Made by a program: the position numbers and the translations under genes. A stretch of 64,000 bases of DNA from Sphingobium baderi (GTDB lineage Bacteria > Pseudomonadota > Alphaproteobacteria > Sphingomonadales > Sphingomonadaceae), in NCBI RefSeq assembly GCF_001456115.1, contig NZ_CP013264.1:3862501-3926500 (forward strand), read 5' to 3'. The notes under the pieces are model-generated. The model worked only from the letters and a program-made list of their open reading frames with translations, made no database searches and was not told where the DNA came from. Shown piece by piece: positions 1 through 8,455 of the stretch (position 1 is the first letter of the stretch; each line of letters opens with the position of its first letter).

Positions 1-54
1 ATCGCTGACGCTGTCCTTCAAATTCTGGAACGTCAGCCCCAAGCCCACTTCCAT
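1..54 (-). CDS. LLM-class flavin-dependent monooxygenase, 5' end only
   Basis: Only the first 18 codons lie inside the window; the gene runs off the left edge. A clear GGAGG (complement of 60-64) sits 5 nt before the ATG at 54. The visible start, MEVGLGLTFQNL, resembles the first beta strand of luciferase-like (LLM) flavin-dependent monooxygenases, which use reduced FMN supplied by a separate reductase. The neighbourhood fits this, since a flavin reductase and a RibB-type riboflavin gene lie within 4 kb. The gene is divergent from the acyl-CoA synthetase and has a palindromic operator about 35 bp upstream. The family call rests on 18 residues plus context, so it is tentative. Confidence 0.45.
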   Translation of the reverse strand, partial: MEVGLGLTFQNLKDSVSD

Positions 55-87
55 ATATACCTCCAAATCCGCTTCTTGAAAATTAGA

Positions 88-101
88 CTAATTGAAATTA
101 G
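88..101. promoter_or_regulatory. Operator-like palindrome CTAATTGAAATTAG
   Basis: CTAA-N6-TTAG palindrome about 35 bp upstream of the LLM start codon. It differs by one base from the site at 6200-6213 and shares its half-sites with 8225-8238. Sites of this shape are typical of dimeric HTH repressors such as the TetR family; the regulator itself is not in the window. Confidence 0.55.
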
Positions 102-313
102 GTTGCTTTGGCAACCCTCTCTCATATTTTTATCTTTTCCATCGAGCTCTGGAAGCCGTCCCGGAAAGCGGAAGATCGTCAATATTTACAATATTATCCT
201 TTTTTTATAATATATTATTTAAATATGAATTTTGCATGGACTGAGTAACTCGCGCGGCAAGCATGGAGGACAATATTCGAACCGTCTTGACGAAAATCAA
301 GGAAGCGCTCAGT

Positions 314-327
314 TTAATATCAATTAG
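314..327. promoter_or_regulatory. Degenerate operator-like site TTAATATCAATTAG
   Basis: It matches the CTAA-N6-TTAG shape with one half-site mismatch and lies 19 nt upstream of the GTG start of the acyl-CoA synthetase, just before its ribosome binding site. The position mirrors the site at 6392-6405 before the SDR gene. Confidence 0.35.
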
Positions 328-346
328 GTATAGGAGACACATAGCG

Positions 347-2032
347 GTGAGTGAGTCCGTTGCAGCGCGCCGGCAGGCCATGGCTGATCGACACCCTGCC
401 TGGCAGGAAATGACCCTTGATGCCTATCTGACGCGATCGCTGGATCATTTCGCCGATCGGCCGCTTGTCATCACGGACGCCGAAACGCTCGATTATGCGA
501 CCGTCGACGCGCAATCACGGCGCATTGCCGCGGGTCTGTGCGCGATGGGCATACAACAGGGGGAACGCGTCGGCCTGCTCATGGCCAACTATCCGATTAC
601 GGTCCCCCTCCTCTTCGCGATCTGGCGAGCGGGCGCTGTCGCTGTCGCGATCAACACGCTCTATGGCCCCAAAGAGCTGGAATATGTTGTGCGTGAGGCG
701 GGATGTAACCTGATTGTCAGCATGGCGGGCTTCGGGTCGCGCAGATACGACCTCGAACTCGACGCCCAGATACCCGGATGGCGAACCGGCCGCTGCCTCG
801 CCTTGCCAGAATTACGCGGCGGGCTTGTATATGACGCGAACCTTCCCGAGGATTTCCTCGCAGCCTTGCCGGCTGGCGAACCGCCCTTGCGGATGGCGGC
901 GGCCCATGATCCCGCGGTTATCATGTTCACGTCCGGTACGACGGGCGCGCCAAAAGGGGTGATGCAAACCCATGACAATCTGCTTCGCGCTGCCTATGCC
1001 GGGGCCTATCATCAGGCTTTTGATGAAGGCCGCCGCGCCGTATTCTCGCTTCCGCTCTATCATGGGTTCGGGCTGGTCGTGGGCCTGCTCTCCGGCATGA
1101 TCGTCGGTGGCGCGATCATTCCATTGCTGCGGTTCAACGCTGACGCTCTGCTGACGGCTACGGAGCGCCATCGCGCCACCTATCTGATGGGTGTCCCGAC
1201 CATGACCATCGCCATGATGGAGCAGGCGAAGATTAAAAGCTACGACCTCTCGTCCCTGACAGCCGTGCATAGTGCAGCCGCGCCTACGCCCAGTTGGGTA
1301 TGGCGGGATATTCAGAAGACATTCGGGTGTGAGGAGATCTTCACCAGCTATGGCCAGACCGAGGCGACGGCCACCATCGTCTGCACGCAACCGGGCGACC
1401 CGATCGATGTCGTTGCCGAGACGCAGGGCTGCATTGTCCAGGCGGGCGTCGCGGGCATCCCGGAACAGGATGGTCGGATTTGCGAATTCAAGACGATCGA
1501 CCCGGTCACCGGCGCCGATCTGCCATCTGGCGCCGCTGGCGAGCTTTGCACCCGGGGACCGATGAACAGTCTGGGCTATTTCCGCCGTCCCGACGAAACC
1601 GCGAAGATTTTCCTTCCAGGCGGATGGCTAAGGACGGGCGATCTCGGGCAGTTTCGCCCCGATGGCAATCTGTTCCTTACGGGCCGCTCCAAGGAACTCT
1701 ATAAAAGCCGGGGCGAGTTGGTTTCGCCAAAAGAACTGGAGCAGCTTGTCACCACCCATTCTGCAATCGCACAGGCTTTTTTTATCGGCATGCCCGACGA
1801 TCGATGGGGGGAATGCGGCTGTGCATGGGTCGTGCTGGCCGAAGGATCGGATCTTTCGGCGGAAGATATGCTGGCATGGCTTGCGCCGCAGGTGGCCGGA
1901 TACAAGCTGCCCCGCGACATCTGGTTTATAGCCGAAACCGAATTGCCCAAGACCGGCACGGGCAAGGTTCAGAAAAATATTCTGAAGGAAATGGCATTGG
2001 CCCGCTTGGCCGCGTTGCAGGGCGCGCGCTGA
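347..2032 (+). CDS. Acyl-CoA synthetase (AMP-forming)
   Basis: This ANL-superfamily ligase activates a carboxylic acid to its acyl-CoA through an acyl-adenylate. Visible signatures are the P-loop MFTSGTTGAPKG about one third into the protein, the adenine-binding YGQTEA, the hinge-side GWLRTGDLG, and the C-terminal PKTGTGKVQK carrying the adenylation lysine. The open frame extends up to 263, but I chose GTG at 347 because TAGGAGA (331-337) precedes it at good spacing, giving 561 aa, a usual length. It leads a short operon with the ribB-type gene. Context suggests a cyclic or terpenoid acid released after ring opening as substrate; this is inferred, not visible. Confidence 0.85.
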   Translation: MSESVAARRQAMADRHPAWQEMTLDAYLTRSLDHFADRPLVITDAETLDYATVDAQSRRIAAGLCAMGIQQGERVGLLMANYPITVPLLFAIWRAGAVAVAINTLYGPKELEYVVREAGCNLIVSMAGFGSRRYDLELDAQIPGWRTGRCLALPELRGGLVYDANLPEDFLAALPAGEPPLRMAAAHDPAVIMFTSGTTGAPKGVMQTHDNLLRAAYAGAYHQAFDEGRRAVFSLPLYHGFGLVVGLLSGMIVGGAIIPLLRFNADALLTATERHRATYLMGVPTMTIAMMEQAKIKSYDLSSLTAVHSAAAPTPSWVWRDIQKTFGCEEIFTSYGQTEATATIVCTQPGDPIDVVAETQGCIVQAGVAGIPEQDGRICEFKTIDPVTGADLPSGAAGELCTRGPMNSLGYFRRPDETAKIFLPGGWLRTGDLGQFRPDGNLFLTGRSKELYKSRGELVSPKELEQLVTTHSAIAQAFFIGMPDDRWGECGCAWVVLAEGSDLSAEDMLAWLAPQVAGYKLPRDIWFIAETELPKTGTGKVQKNILKEMALARLAALQGAR

Positions 2033-2067
2033 CATTGCGGCCGGATTGACAATGGAAAGACATGAAC

Positions 2068-3204
2068 ATGGGCAGCGAAGGCATCTCCTCCATAGAGGAC
2101 ATCATCCAGGACGCGATCGACGGCATCCCCTATATATTGGTTGATGCGGATGACCGTGAAAATGAAGGCGATGTCATCATTCCGGCGCAGTTCGCCACAC
2201 CGCGTCAGATAAACTTCATGGCCAAACATGCGCGCGGGCTGATTTGCCTCGCGATGACGCAGGCGCGGGCGGAACAGTTGAAGCTCCCGCCGATGACGGT
2301 CAACAACCAATCCGGCCATGGCACCGCCTTCACGGTTTCGATCGAAGCGCGCGAAGGGGTCACGACCGGCATTTCCGCGCAGGATCGCGCCCACACGATC
2401 GCGGTCGCCGTAGACCCGACAAAAACCGCCACGGACATCGTGTCGCCGGGTCATGTGTTCCCCTTGACGGCGCGGGATGGCGGCGTGCTGGTGCGCGCGG
2501 GCCATACGGAAGCGGCGGTGGACATTTCCCGGCTCGCTGGCCTGACGCCCGCCGGGGTCATCTGCGAAGTGATGAATGATGACGGGACGATGGCCAGGCT
2601 GCCCGAACTGCTCGTTTTTGCGAAGGAGCATGGATTGAAGGTGGGGACGATAGCCGACCTCATCGCCTATCGCCGCCGGTCGGAGAAGCTGATCGAGAGG
2701 GTCGCGAGCGCGCCCTTCCACAGCTTCTATGGCGGCGACCTCACCATTCATGTCTACCGTAATCTGGTGGACGGCGGCGAGCATGTCGCACTGGTCAAGG
2801 GCGAGGTGCGCCCGGATCGCGAAACACTGGTCCGCGTGCATCAGGTTGATCTGACCGCCGACATGCTGGGCTGGTCGCAGGCCCATCCCGAATATGTTCC
2901 CCAGGCGCTTCAGGCGATCGCCGCACATGACGGTCAGGCCGTCGCCGTGTTCGTGCGAGATCCAAGCCCGGATTCCATTTCAAAGCGGATACTGGGCGGC
3001 CGTAAAACCTATCACGACACCAACGCGACGCGGGACTACGGCATCGGAGCGCAAATCCTGCTCGATCTCGGCGTCCGCAAGATGACCTTGCTGACGTCCA
3101 GCAAGGCGAAACTGGCCGCGCTGGAAGGTTTCGGCCTGGCAGTTGTCAATCGCATGCCTCTGCGGGATACGCAGGCTGCGGCGGGAACACCTTCGGCTGC
3201 ATGA
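2068..3204 (+). CDS. ribB: 3,4-dihydroxy-2-butanone-4-phosphate synthase with degenerate GTP cyclohydrolase II domain
   Basis: The N-terminal half (about residues 1-200) is a complete DHBP synthase: the acidic DDRENEGD loop, HARGLIC and RAGHTEAAVD are present. It makes the four-carbon unit of riboflavin from ribulose 5-phosphate. The C-terminal half has the GTP cyclohydrolase II fold region (DYGIGAQILLDLGV) but contains no cysteine at all, so the three zinc ligands of active RibA are missing and GTP cyclohydrolase activity is unlikely. The ATG at 2068 is preferred over 2062 because GGAAAG (2054-2059) is then 8 nt away. It follows the acyl-CoA ligase closely. An extra riboflavin gene in a catabolic cluster probably supplies FMN to the flavin-dependent oxygenase. 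Confidence 0.85.
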   Translation: MGSEGISSIEDIIQDAIDGIPYILVDADDRENEGDVIIPAQFATPRQINFMAKHARGLICLAMTQARAEQLKLPPMTVNNQSGHGTAFTVSIEAREGVTTGISAQDRAHTIAVAVDPTKTATDIVSPGHVFPLTARDGGVLVRAGHTEAAVDISRLAGLTPAGVICEVMNDDGTMARLPELLVFAKEHGLKVGTIADLIAYRRRSEKLIERVASAPFHSFYGGDLTIHVYRNLVDGGEHVALVKGEVRPDRETLVRVHQVDLTADMLGWSQAHPEYVPQALQAIAAHDGQAVAVFVRDPSPDSISKRILGGRKTYHDTNATRDYGIGAQILLDLGVRKMTLLTSSKAKLAALEGFGLAVVNRMPLRDTQAAAGTPSAA

Positions 3205-3248
3205 AAAAGGACGGCACCAATCGCCGTCCTACCCGCCCGTTAATGGTT

Positions 3249-3740
3249 TCAGAGCATAGAGGCGACCTTCCCATAGCTGCCCTTGTGAAAGAGCAGAGGC
3301 GCGCCCGGATGATGGATGTCGAGGCCATGGACCTCTCCGATGGCGATATAATGATCCCCCGCTTCATGGACCGCATGCAACGAACAGTCGATCCATGCCA
3401 GCGCTCCATCCAGAACAGGCGCGCCGCGGGAGGAAAGATGATGCGGCACGCTGTCGAATTTGGCGGGGTCCTTGGAGGCGAGCGTCCTGCACAGCGATTC
3501 CTGATCATCCGCCAGCACATTGACGCAGAAGCCGCCGCACGCCTCGATCTTCGGCCAGCTCGATGACGCCTTGTCCGGAAAGAAGGCGACCAGCGGGGGA
3601 GCCAGCGAAACCGATGTGAAGGAACCGACGATCATGGCGGCAGCTGTTCCGTCAGCCTGCATGGCTGTTATGGCGCATACACCTGTTGGATAATGACCCA
3701 GTATCCGTCGGAAGGTCTCAGGGTCCGCCTCTACCGTCAT
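3249..3740 (-). CDS. Flavin reductase (NAD(P)H:FMN oxidoreductase) of a two-component monooxygenase
   Basis: The 163-aa protein starts FRRILGHYPTGVCAIT and continues with a GSFTSVSLAPPLVAFF stretch, the classic flavin-binding layout of the HpaC/flavin reductase-like domain family. It ends with a GEVHGL / PLLFHKGSYG segment typical of these proteins. Such enzymes release free FMNH2 or FADH2 for a partner oxygenase. The start at 3740 is chosen because it falls 7 nt after the P450 stop and has GGGAGG upstream; the longer frame is an out-of-frame overlap with the P450 gene. It is the last gene of the minus-strand operon ADH-P450-reductase. The likely partner is the LLM monooxygenase at the left edge. 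Confidence 0.85.
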   Translation of the reverse strand: MTVEADPETFRRILGHYPTGVCAITAMQADGTAAAMIVGSFTSVSLAPPLVAFFPDKASSSWPKIEACGGFCVNVLADDQESLCRTLASKDPAKFDSVPHHLSSRGAPVLDGALAWIDCSLHAVHEAGDHYIAIGEVHGLDIHHPGAPLLFHKGSYGKVASML

Positions 3741-3747
3741 GATGTCG

Positions 3748-5001
3748 TCAGACCTCCCAGACCAAGGGGACATTTTCCACGGCCGCAACAATGCCGGCAT
3801 GGTAGATGGGCGAAGCGCCCTCTGCCAGGGTGAAGCGCGGGATGCGGGCCAGCCATTCCTGCAAGGTGACGAGCACCTCCATCCGGGCCAGATGCATTCC
3901 AGCGCAGCGATGCGGCCCCTGCGCGAAAGTCGAATGAGCGACATTGCGACGCGACAGATCGACCGTCATGGCGTCTTCATGCTGCGTATCGTCCAGACCA
4001 TGGAGAACCGTCGGTAGCAGGACCAGATCCCCGGCCTTGAGCTTGGTGCCCTGAAATTCCATGTCTCTGGCGACATAGCGGGCGTCCGATACAACACCGA
4101 AGCGGCGGAACATCTCCTCGACGCCGCGCTGGAGCTTCATAGGGTCGGAACGCAATTCCTCGACCGTCTCGGGATGCCGCGCGAGATAGATCATCATGAA
4201 GCTGAGGAAATTGACGACAGTGTCCAGCCCGCCCAGCAGCAACAGGGAGACGAGGCCCAGCGCCTTGTCCTGCGCCATGGGCTGACCGTTGATCTCACTG
4301 TTCACCATCTGGGTGATGAGATCGGCTCCGGCGCTACCGCGCCGCGCCTCGATAATTGGAGCGACATAGGCGAAAAAGCCTTTGTTGGCGGCTTCCAGCG
4401 ATTTGCCCTGTTCTTCAGGCGTGTTGCCAGACGGCCGGGTCATCTCGTTCGCAAGCAGGTTGAGTTTGGGGGCATCTTCCATGGGAAGACCGGCAAGCGC
4501 CAGGAACACTTTCACGGGGAAGACGCCCGCAAAATCCTTGGCGAAATCGCAATGTCCCTTCTCGGCGAAACCTTCGATCAGTTCGACCGCCACGGCACGG
4601 ATATCGCTTTCCACCTTGCGAATCTGGGCCAGGTTCAGCCCCTTGTCGATGGCCTTGCGATAGGGCGTATGTTCGGGCGGGTCCATCTTGGTCGGGACCA
4701 TCTCATAAGCTTCACCAGCTTCGCGGGGCACCCAGATGACCCGGCTGGAGAAGCGATCCGGGCTGCGATAGATTTCATCGATCAGAGCGCCGCGCGTGGC
4801 GATCCAATGCCCGCCGGTGAACGGCGTCCAGATCAGCGGCGGCGTGTCGGGTTGCTGCACGCGCTTCCAGGCTTCGTGGAAGCCTTCCTCGATGCCATCC
4901 AGCGCATAAGCATCCACCTCGCGCACCAAAGCCGCCGGAACATGATCCGGAACAGGGACGCGATGTTTGGCAGATGGCGGAGACAAGCTATCCGTATTCA
5001 T
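3748..5001 (-). CDS. Cytochrome P450, CYP101 (P450cam-like)
   Basis: The 417-aa soluble P450 reads collinearly with P450cam as I remember it. The I-helix [14 protein letters not shown] carries Asp260-Thr261, the oxygen-activation pair; EMFRR (about 296-300) is the ExxR motif; the heme loop [10 protein letters not shown] places the thiolate Cys at 366. The segment [10 protein letters not shown] and the C-terminal [13 protein letters not shown] also match the P450cam pattern. These enzymes hydroxylate monoterpenoids and norisoprenoids such as camphor and ionones, using electrons from a 2Fe-2S ferredoxin and its reductase. Neither redox partner is encoded nearby. The gene starts 14 nt after the alcohol dehydrogenase. 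Family confidence is high; the substrate is not decidable from sequence. Confidence 0.92.
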   Translation of the reverse strand: MNTDSLSPPSAKHRVPVPDHVPAALVREVDAYALDGIEEGFHEAWKRVQQPDTPPLIWTPFTGGHWIATRGALIDEIYRSPDRFSSRVIWVPREAGEAYEMVPTKMDPPEHTPYRKAIDKGLNLAQIRKVESDIRAVAVELIEGFAEKGHCDFAKDFAGVFPVKVFLALAGLPMEDAPKLNLLANEMTRPSGNTPEEQGKSLEAANKGFFAYVAPIIEARRGSAGADLITQMVNSEINGQPMAQDKALGLVSLLLLGGLDTVVNFLSFMMIYLARHPETVEELRSDPMKLQRGVEEMFRRFGVVSDARYVARDMEFQGTKLKAGDLVLLPTVLHGLDDTQHEDAMTVDLSRRNVAHSTFAQGPHRCAGMHLARMEVLVTLQEWLARIPRFTLAEGASPIYHAGIVAAVENVPLVWEV

Positions 5002-5015
5002 CCCAATGTCCTTGC

Positions 5016-6098
5016 TTAACTGATGGTAGGATCGATGACCGCCTTGGTCGCGACCCCGGTCTTCGTAACCTGAAGCGCCTCGGCGGCCTGGCTAATGCCG
5101 AAGCGGTGGCTGACAAGCTGCGCCAGCGGCACATCGCCCTGCACGCGCGCCGCGAACTGCATCGCCTGATAATAGTTTTTAGGCGCGGGAAAGGATGCGC
5201 CGCCCACGGTGAGATTCTTGAGTGTCAGATCACGCGGCGAAATCGGCTGGGTGCCGATCGCGCCCCACAATCCCAGGATGATGTAGCGGCTGTGTATGCC
5301 GCTGATATCCACGCCTTCCGGAAATGCGGACAGTGCCCCGGCGGCTTCTATGACGATATCCGGGCCTTGCCTGCCGATACGATCATAGATCATCCGCTTG
5401 CGTTCTTCCGGGGACAGGTCGAGTGAAACCGTGGCGGTTGCGCCCAGCTTGACCGCCGCTTCGAGACGGGCTGGCGCTCCATCGATGACGATGACTTCGC
5501 GTGCACCAGCCTGAGCGGCGACAAGCACGGCCGACAGCCCTACCGGCCCGGCCCCCTGGACAACCACCGAATCGCCGAACCGGACGGGACCGCAGCGGTC
5601 GAACCCGCGCAGCACGGTCGGCAGGGCGCAGCCCAGAGCCGCGATAGCTTCCGGCTTTGCATGATCGGGCAGGCGATAAAAAGGCATGTTGTTGGGCAGC
5701 CAGGCATAATCCGAATAGCTGCCCCAATTGGGTTTGGAGGCATCTTCGAAATACTGGCTGTTTTCGCATGGTGTTTGTTCGAGGATAGTGCAGGAATAGC
5801 AACGATGGCATAAGGCGATGGGCGACCAAATGACCAGATCGCCCGGCTTGACGGGAACGCCCGCATAATCCGTGCTGACGCCCGCCCCCAATTGGGTGAT
5901 TTCGCCGACCCCCTCATGGCCCAGGATGATGGGGAATGGCATTTCTCCCGCTTCGCCTGTCAGGATATGCACGTCGCTGCCGCAAACGCCGCCCAAAATG
6001 GTACGAACGAGCGCCCCGCCCGGTTCCGGCGCGCGTACCTCCACATCCCATGTTTCGAGACGGTTTTTTTCGACGAGCACTGCGGCTTTACCGTGCAT
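5016..6098 (-). CDS. Zinc-dependent alcohol dehydrogenase (hydroxycamphor-dehydrogenase-like)
   Basis: This medium-chain dehydrogenase of 360 aa has the catalytic zinc ligands Cys39 (GGVCGSDVH) and His61-Glu62 (GHEGVGE), the complete structural-zinc set Cys97, Cys100, Cys103 and Cys111, and the NAD-binding [10 protein letters not shown]. It should oxidise a secondary alcohol to a ketone. Placed directly upstream of a CYP101 P450, it matches the camD-camC pairing of camphor catabolism, in which the alcohol made by the P450 is oxidised at once. It leads the operon ADH-P450-flavin reductase and is divergent from the SDR-crotonase pair, with operator-like sites in the shared promoter region. Confidence 0.85.
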   Translation of the reverse strand: MHGKAAVLVEKNRLETWDVEVRAPEPGGALVRTILGGVCGSDVHILTGEAGEMPFPIILGHEGVGEITQLGAGVSTDYAGVPVKPGDLVIWSPIALCHRCYSCTILEQTPCENSQYFEDASKPNWGSYSDYAWLPNNMPFYRLPDHAKPEAIAALGCALPTVLRGFDRCGPVRFGDSVVVQGAGPVGLSAVLVAAQAGAREVIVIDGAPARLEAAVKLGATATVSLDLSPEERKRMIYDRIGRQGPDIVIEAAGALSAFPEGVDISGIHSRYIILGLWGAIGTQPISPRDLTLKNLTVGGASFPAPKNYYQAMQFAARVQGDVPLAQLVSHRFGISQAAEALQVTKTGVATKAVIDPTIS

Positions 6099-6199
6099 TG
6101 CCTATCCTCTCATGCTGGCTGCGTAAGCAGCTCCGTGTGATTATCTTATGCCATTTTTTACATCGGGCGCCGCTGACGCTTGCCCACCATTTATTTAAT

Positions 6200-6213
6200 C
6201 TAACTGAAATTAG
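6200..6213. promoter_or_regulatory. Operator-like palindrome CTAACTGAAATTAG
   Basis: Differs at one position from the site at 88-101. It lies about 100 bp upstream of the alcohol dehydrogenase start and probably serves the ADH-P450-reductase operon. Confidence 0.55.
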
Positions 6214-6391
6214 CCTTGTCTTGCAACCGCGAATTTGACCATCTTGCACGGCCATAGCACTGCCGCATCAGGCATATGTAACATAACATACTAATATTAT
6301 AAGATATTATATTGTTATAGCAGTCCGTCATACCACGGTAAGCAGGCCATGGACAAGGCAGTGGTTGACTTTGCATCTGACTATCTATTGT

Positions 6392-6405
6392 ATAACCACC
6401 ATTAG
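6392..6405. promoter_or_regulatory. Degenerate operator-like site ATAACCACCATTAG
   Basis: One half-site is intact (TTAG) and the other has one mismatch. It is 28 nt upstream of the SDR start codon, mirroring the placement of the site at 314-327 before the acyl-CoA synthetase. Confidence 0.3.
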
Positions 6406-6433
6406 GTTAAGAGCCGATTTGAAAGGAGAGCAT

Positions 6434-7180
6434 ATGGGACGCCTCAATGGAAAGGTCGCCATTATCACGGGCGCCGCCCGCGGCATGGGGGCTTCTCACG
6501 CCCGCATTTTCGCGCGCGAGGGGGCCAGGATGGTTCTCACCGATCTGAATGCCGAAGGTGGCGAGGCGCTTGCCAGGGAACTGGGTGAAGCGGCGATATT
6601 TGTGGAACATGATGTGACCAAGCCCGATGCCTGGGATCATGTGGTCGCCAAAGCGCTGGATGCATTCGGAACCATCGACATCCTCATAAATAACGCTGGC
6701 ATCCTGGGGCCTATGGCGCCGACCGTCGAACTAACCGAAGAAGGTTATGATCTGGTCTGCGCGATCAACCAACATTCGGTATTCTACGGCATGAAGGCCG
6801 TTCTTCCAACGATGGTCAAAGCTGCGAATGGCTCCATCGTGAACATCTCTTCCATTGCGGGCATGGCGGCGAATTACGGCTTTCCCAGCCTTGCCTATGT
6901 GGCCAGCAAATTCGCGGTTCGCGGCATGACCAAGGCCACCGCCATGGAATATGGAAAATATAATATTCGGGTCAATTCGGTCCATCCCGGCTTCATCCAA
7001 ACCCCCATGATGGTGGAGGCAACCGACGAAGTCGGCGGTGAGGCTCTCGCCCAGATCCCATTGGGACGTATCGCCGATCCTGTCGAGGTGTCCAATCTGG
7101 TCCTGTTCCTTGCATCCGATGAATCATCCTACATCACCGGATCGGAGCATCTGGTCGACGCGGGCATGCTGGCCCATTGA
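6434..7180 (+). CDS. Short-chain dehydrogenase/reductase (SDR)
   Basis: This classical 248-aa SDR has the cofactor loop TGAARGMG near the N-terminus, NNAG in the middle, the catalytic Ser in NISSIAG and the Tyr-Lys pair in YVASK, and ends with the usual ITGSEHLVDAG. ATG 6434 is preferred because AAAGGAGAG (6422-6430) directly precedes it. It is probably a second alcohol or ketone oxidoreductase in the catabolic pathway. It is the first gene of a two-gene unit with the crotonase and is divergent from the alcohol dehydrogenase. The aspartate-type residues after the second strand (LTDLN) suggest NAD rather than NADP. Confidence 0.88.
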   Translation: MGRLNGKVAIITGAARGMGASHARIFAREGARMVLTDLNAEGGEALARELGEAAIFVEHDVTKPDAWDHVVAKALDAFGTIDILINNAGILGPMAPTVELTEEGYDLVCAINQHSVFYGMKAVLPTMVKAANGSIVNISSIAGMAANYGFPSLAYVASKFAVRGMTKATAMEYGKYNIRVNSVHPGFIQTPMMVEATDEVGGEALAQIPLGRIADPVEVSNLVLFLASDESSYITGSEHLVDAGMLAH

Positions 7181-7201
7181 TTTCAGAGGCTTCCCGGCGC
7201 C

Positions 7202-7972
7202 ATGGCATTGATCGAATATCGCCGCCGCGGCCATACGGCCGAAGTCAGGCTTAACAGGCCGTCGTCACTCAATGCCATCAATGACGAGATGGATCTCGCT
7301 CTTGCCGATGCCTGGGAACGGATCGATGGCGACCCTGATATCCGGGTCGCCATTCTGACCGGTGCTGGCGAAAAAGCATTTTGCGCGGGCGGTGACATGT
7401 CTGACCCGCCCACCGGGCACAATGGCCTCTCCTTCGGGGGAGGGATGACAGGCATAGGCGGACGCCTGAAACCTCTTCGAAAGCCGCTGATCTGCGGGGT
7501 GCATGGTTATGTCCTTGGACTGGGTTTCGAATTGGCCCTGTGCGCGGACATACTGATCGCGAGCGATGATGCCCATTTTTGCCTGCCGGAGGCGCATGTG
7601 GGCGTAATCGACCATTGCGGGGTGGTTCACCGTGCTATTCGGCAATTGCCCCATCATATCGCCCTGGCCATGATTATCGCCAGCGAACCGCTCGATGCCA
7701 TCGCCGCGGCGCGTTATGGGCTGGTCAATCAATGTGTTGCGCGCGCGGATTTATCCCATGCCCTTTCGGAGTGGGAAAATAAGGTTCTTGCCTGTTCGCC
7801 ATTGGTATCCCAGGCGGGAAAGCAGGCCGCCCTCGATGGACTGGAGCACAGCCTGCCTACGGCATTGACGCGAAGATATCCGCTTATCGAATCCTACGCG
7901 CAAACACGCGACAGGAACGAGGCCGTCCAGGCATGGGATGAGAAACGTGCGCCGCGCTGGGACGGTCGCTAA
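7202..7972 (+). CDS. Enoyl-CoA hydratase/isomerase family protein (crotonase fold)
   Basis: This 256-aa crotonase has the oxyanion-hole segment AFCAGGDMSD and HGYVLGLGFELALCAD. Both family glutamates appear to be present (GFELA and LPEAHVG), but the usual glycine-rich loop after the second is replaced by VIDHCGVVHR, with extra His and Cys. Likely roles are hydration of an unsaturated acyl-CoA or, since crotonase relatives such as 6-oxocamphor hydrolase cleave beta-diketones, C-C ring cleavage. It follows the SDR by 21 bp with a weak ribosome binding site, which fits translational coupling. The exact reaction is unknown. Confidence 0.8.
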   Translation: MALIEYRRRGHTAEVRLNRPSSLNAINDEMDLALADAWERIDGDPDIRVAILTGAGEKAFCAGGDMSDPPTGHNGLSFGGGMTGIGGRLKPLRKPLICGVHGYVLGLGFELALCADILIASDDAHFCLPEAHVGVIDHCGVVHRAIRQLPHHIALAMIIASEPLDAIAAARYGLVNQCVARADLSHALSEWENKVLACSPLVSQAGKQAALDGLEHSLPTALTRRYPLIESYAQTRDRNEAVQAWDEKRAPRWDGR

Positions 7973-8322
7973 TGGCTCATGTGAAATGATTGTAGCCTAA
8001 CAATGATTTTATGTCTTGCCGTAGGATTACGCGCTCATCTGTGTCGTTAGCCGACGATGACGCGCATGACGCATCCGACGAAATGAAATTCGATCTAAAA
8101 TTTTTACCATTTTATATCAATATTTTACCCATAAAATAATCTTCTTTTTAAAAGACACTCCCTCAGCATCGCCGACCTCCAGGGCATATTGATGGTTGGC
8201 TTGCAATTCCTCTTGCACTGAAACCTAATTATAGTTAGGCTCAAAAATAGAGACGTCCAAGGAATGGGCGCGCGATTCTGACAGGGTCGTAACAATGTCA
8301 TGAGGCGTTGAGGAGGGAATGG
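7973..8322. promoter_or_regulatory. Intergenic promoter region upstream of the TonB receptor
   Basis: Gene-free stretch of 350 bp. It has an AT-rich tract at about 8090-8155 and the best palindrome of the cluster at 8225-8238. The tract resembles those in front of the other two promoters of this cluster. No terminator hairpin could be recognised after the crotonase gene. Confidence 0.55.
8225..8238. promoter_or_regulatory. Operator-like palindrome CTAATTATAGTTAG
   Basis: Third full CTAA-N6-TTAG site; with flanking bases the arms extend to CCTAA/TTAGG (8224-8239). It lies about 95 bp upstream of the small leader frame and 215 bp upstream of the receptor start, linking uptake to the same putative regulon. 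Confidence 0.55.
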
Positions 8323-8445
8323 ATGAAAAAGCGCATTCATGCAGGCATGTCATATCCCGATATCAGCACGCGCATTCCGGACCTTCCCATAGTGGCCGGT
8401 GAGGCGCGAGGGTCCTCTGCCGGGAATCAATCACAACACAGGTGA
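8323..8445 (+). CDS. Possible 40-aa leader peptide ahead of the TonB receptor
   Basis: An ATG at 8323 follows a strong GGAGGG (8312-8317) at 5 nt. The frame runs 40 codons and ends 10 nt before the receptor ATG, inside the receptor's own ribosome binding region. The product begins MKKRIHAGMSYPDIS and shows no recognisable domain or signal peptide. Good initiation signals and tight spacing suggest real translation, perhaps with coupling to the receptor, but no family supports it. Confidence 0.35.
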   Translation: MKKRIHAGMSYPDISTRIPDLPIVAGEARGSSAGNQSQHR

Positions 8446-8455
8446 GGAGTGGATA

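Larger units (their letters stand above)
55..346. promoter_or_regulatory. Divergent promoter region, very AT-rich
   Basis: This 292-bp intergenic space separates the LLM gene (-) from the acyl-CoA synthetase (+). It holds two operator-like palindromes (88-101 and 314-327), a perfect 6-bp hairpin GGTTGC/GCAACC at 101-116, and a strongly AT-rich tract at about 180-235 that stands out against the GC-rich genome. AATTAG-A-CTAATT at 81-93 is a second overlapping palindrome. No exact promoter could be assigned by eye. Confidence 0.6.
6099..6433. promoter_or_regulatory. Divergent promoter region between ADH and SDR
   Basis: This 335-bp gene-free region has an AT-rich tract at about 6275-6325 and two CTAA-N6-TTAG-type sites (6200-6213 and 6392-6405), one towards each gene. 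The upstream in-frame extension of the SDR frame to 6365 lies in this region and lacks a ribosome binding site. No other feature was seen. Confidence 0.6.

Noticed and set aside
2033..2067. FMN riboswitch ahead of the ribB-type gene
   Set aside because: Only 35 bp separate it from the acyl-CoA ligase, too short for the RFN element, and no RFN motifs are visible.
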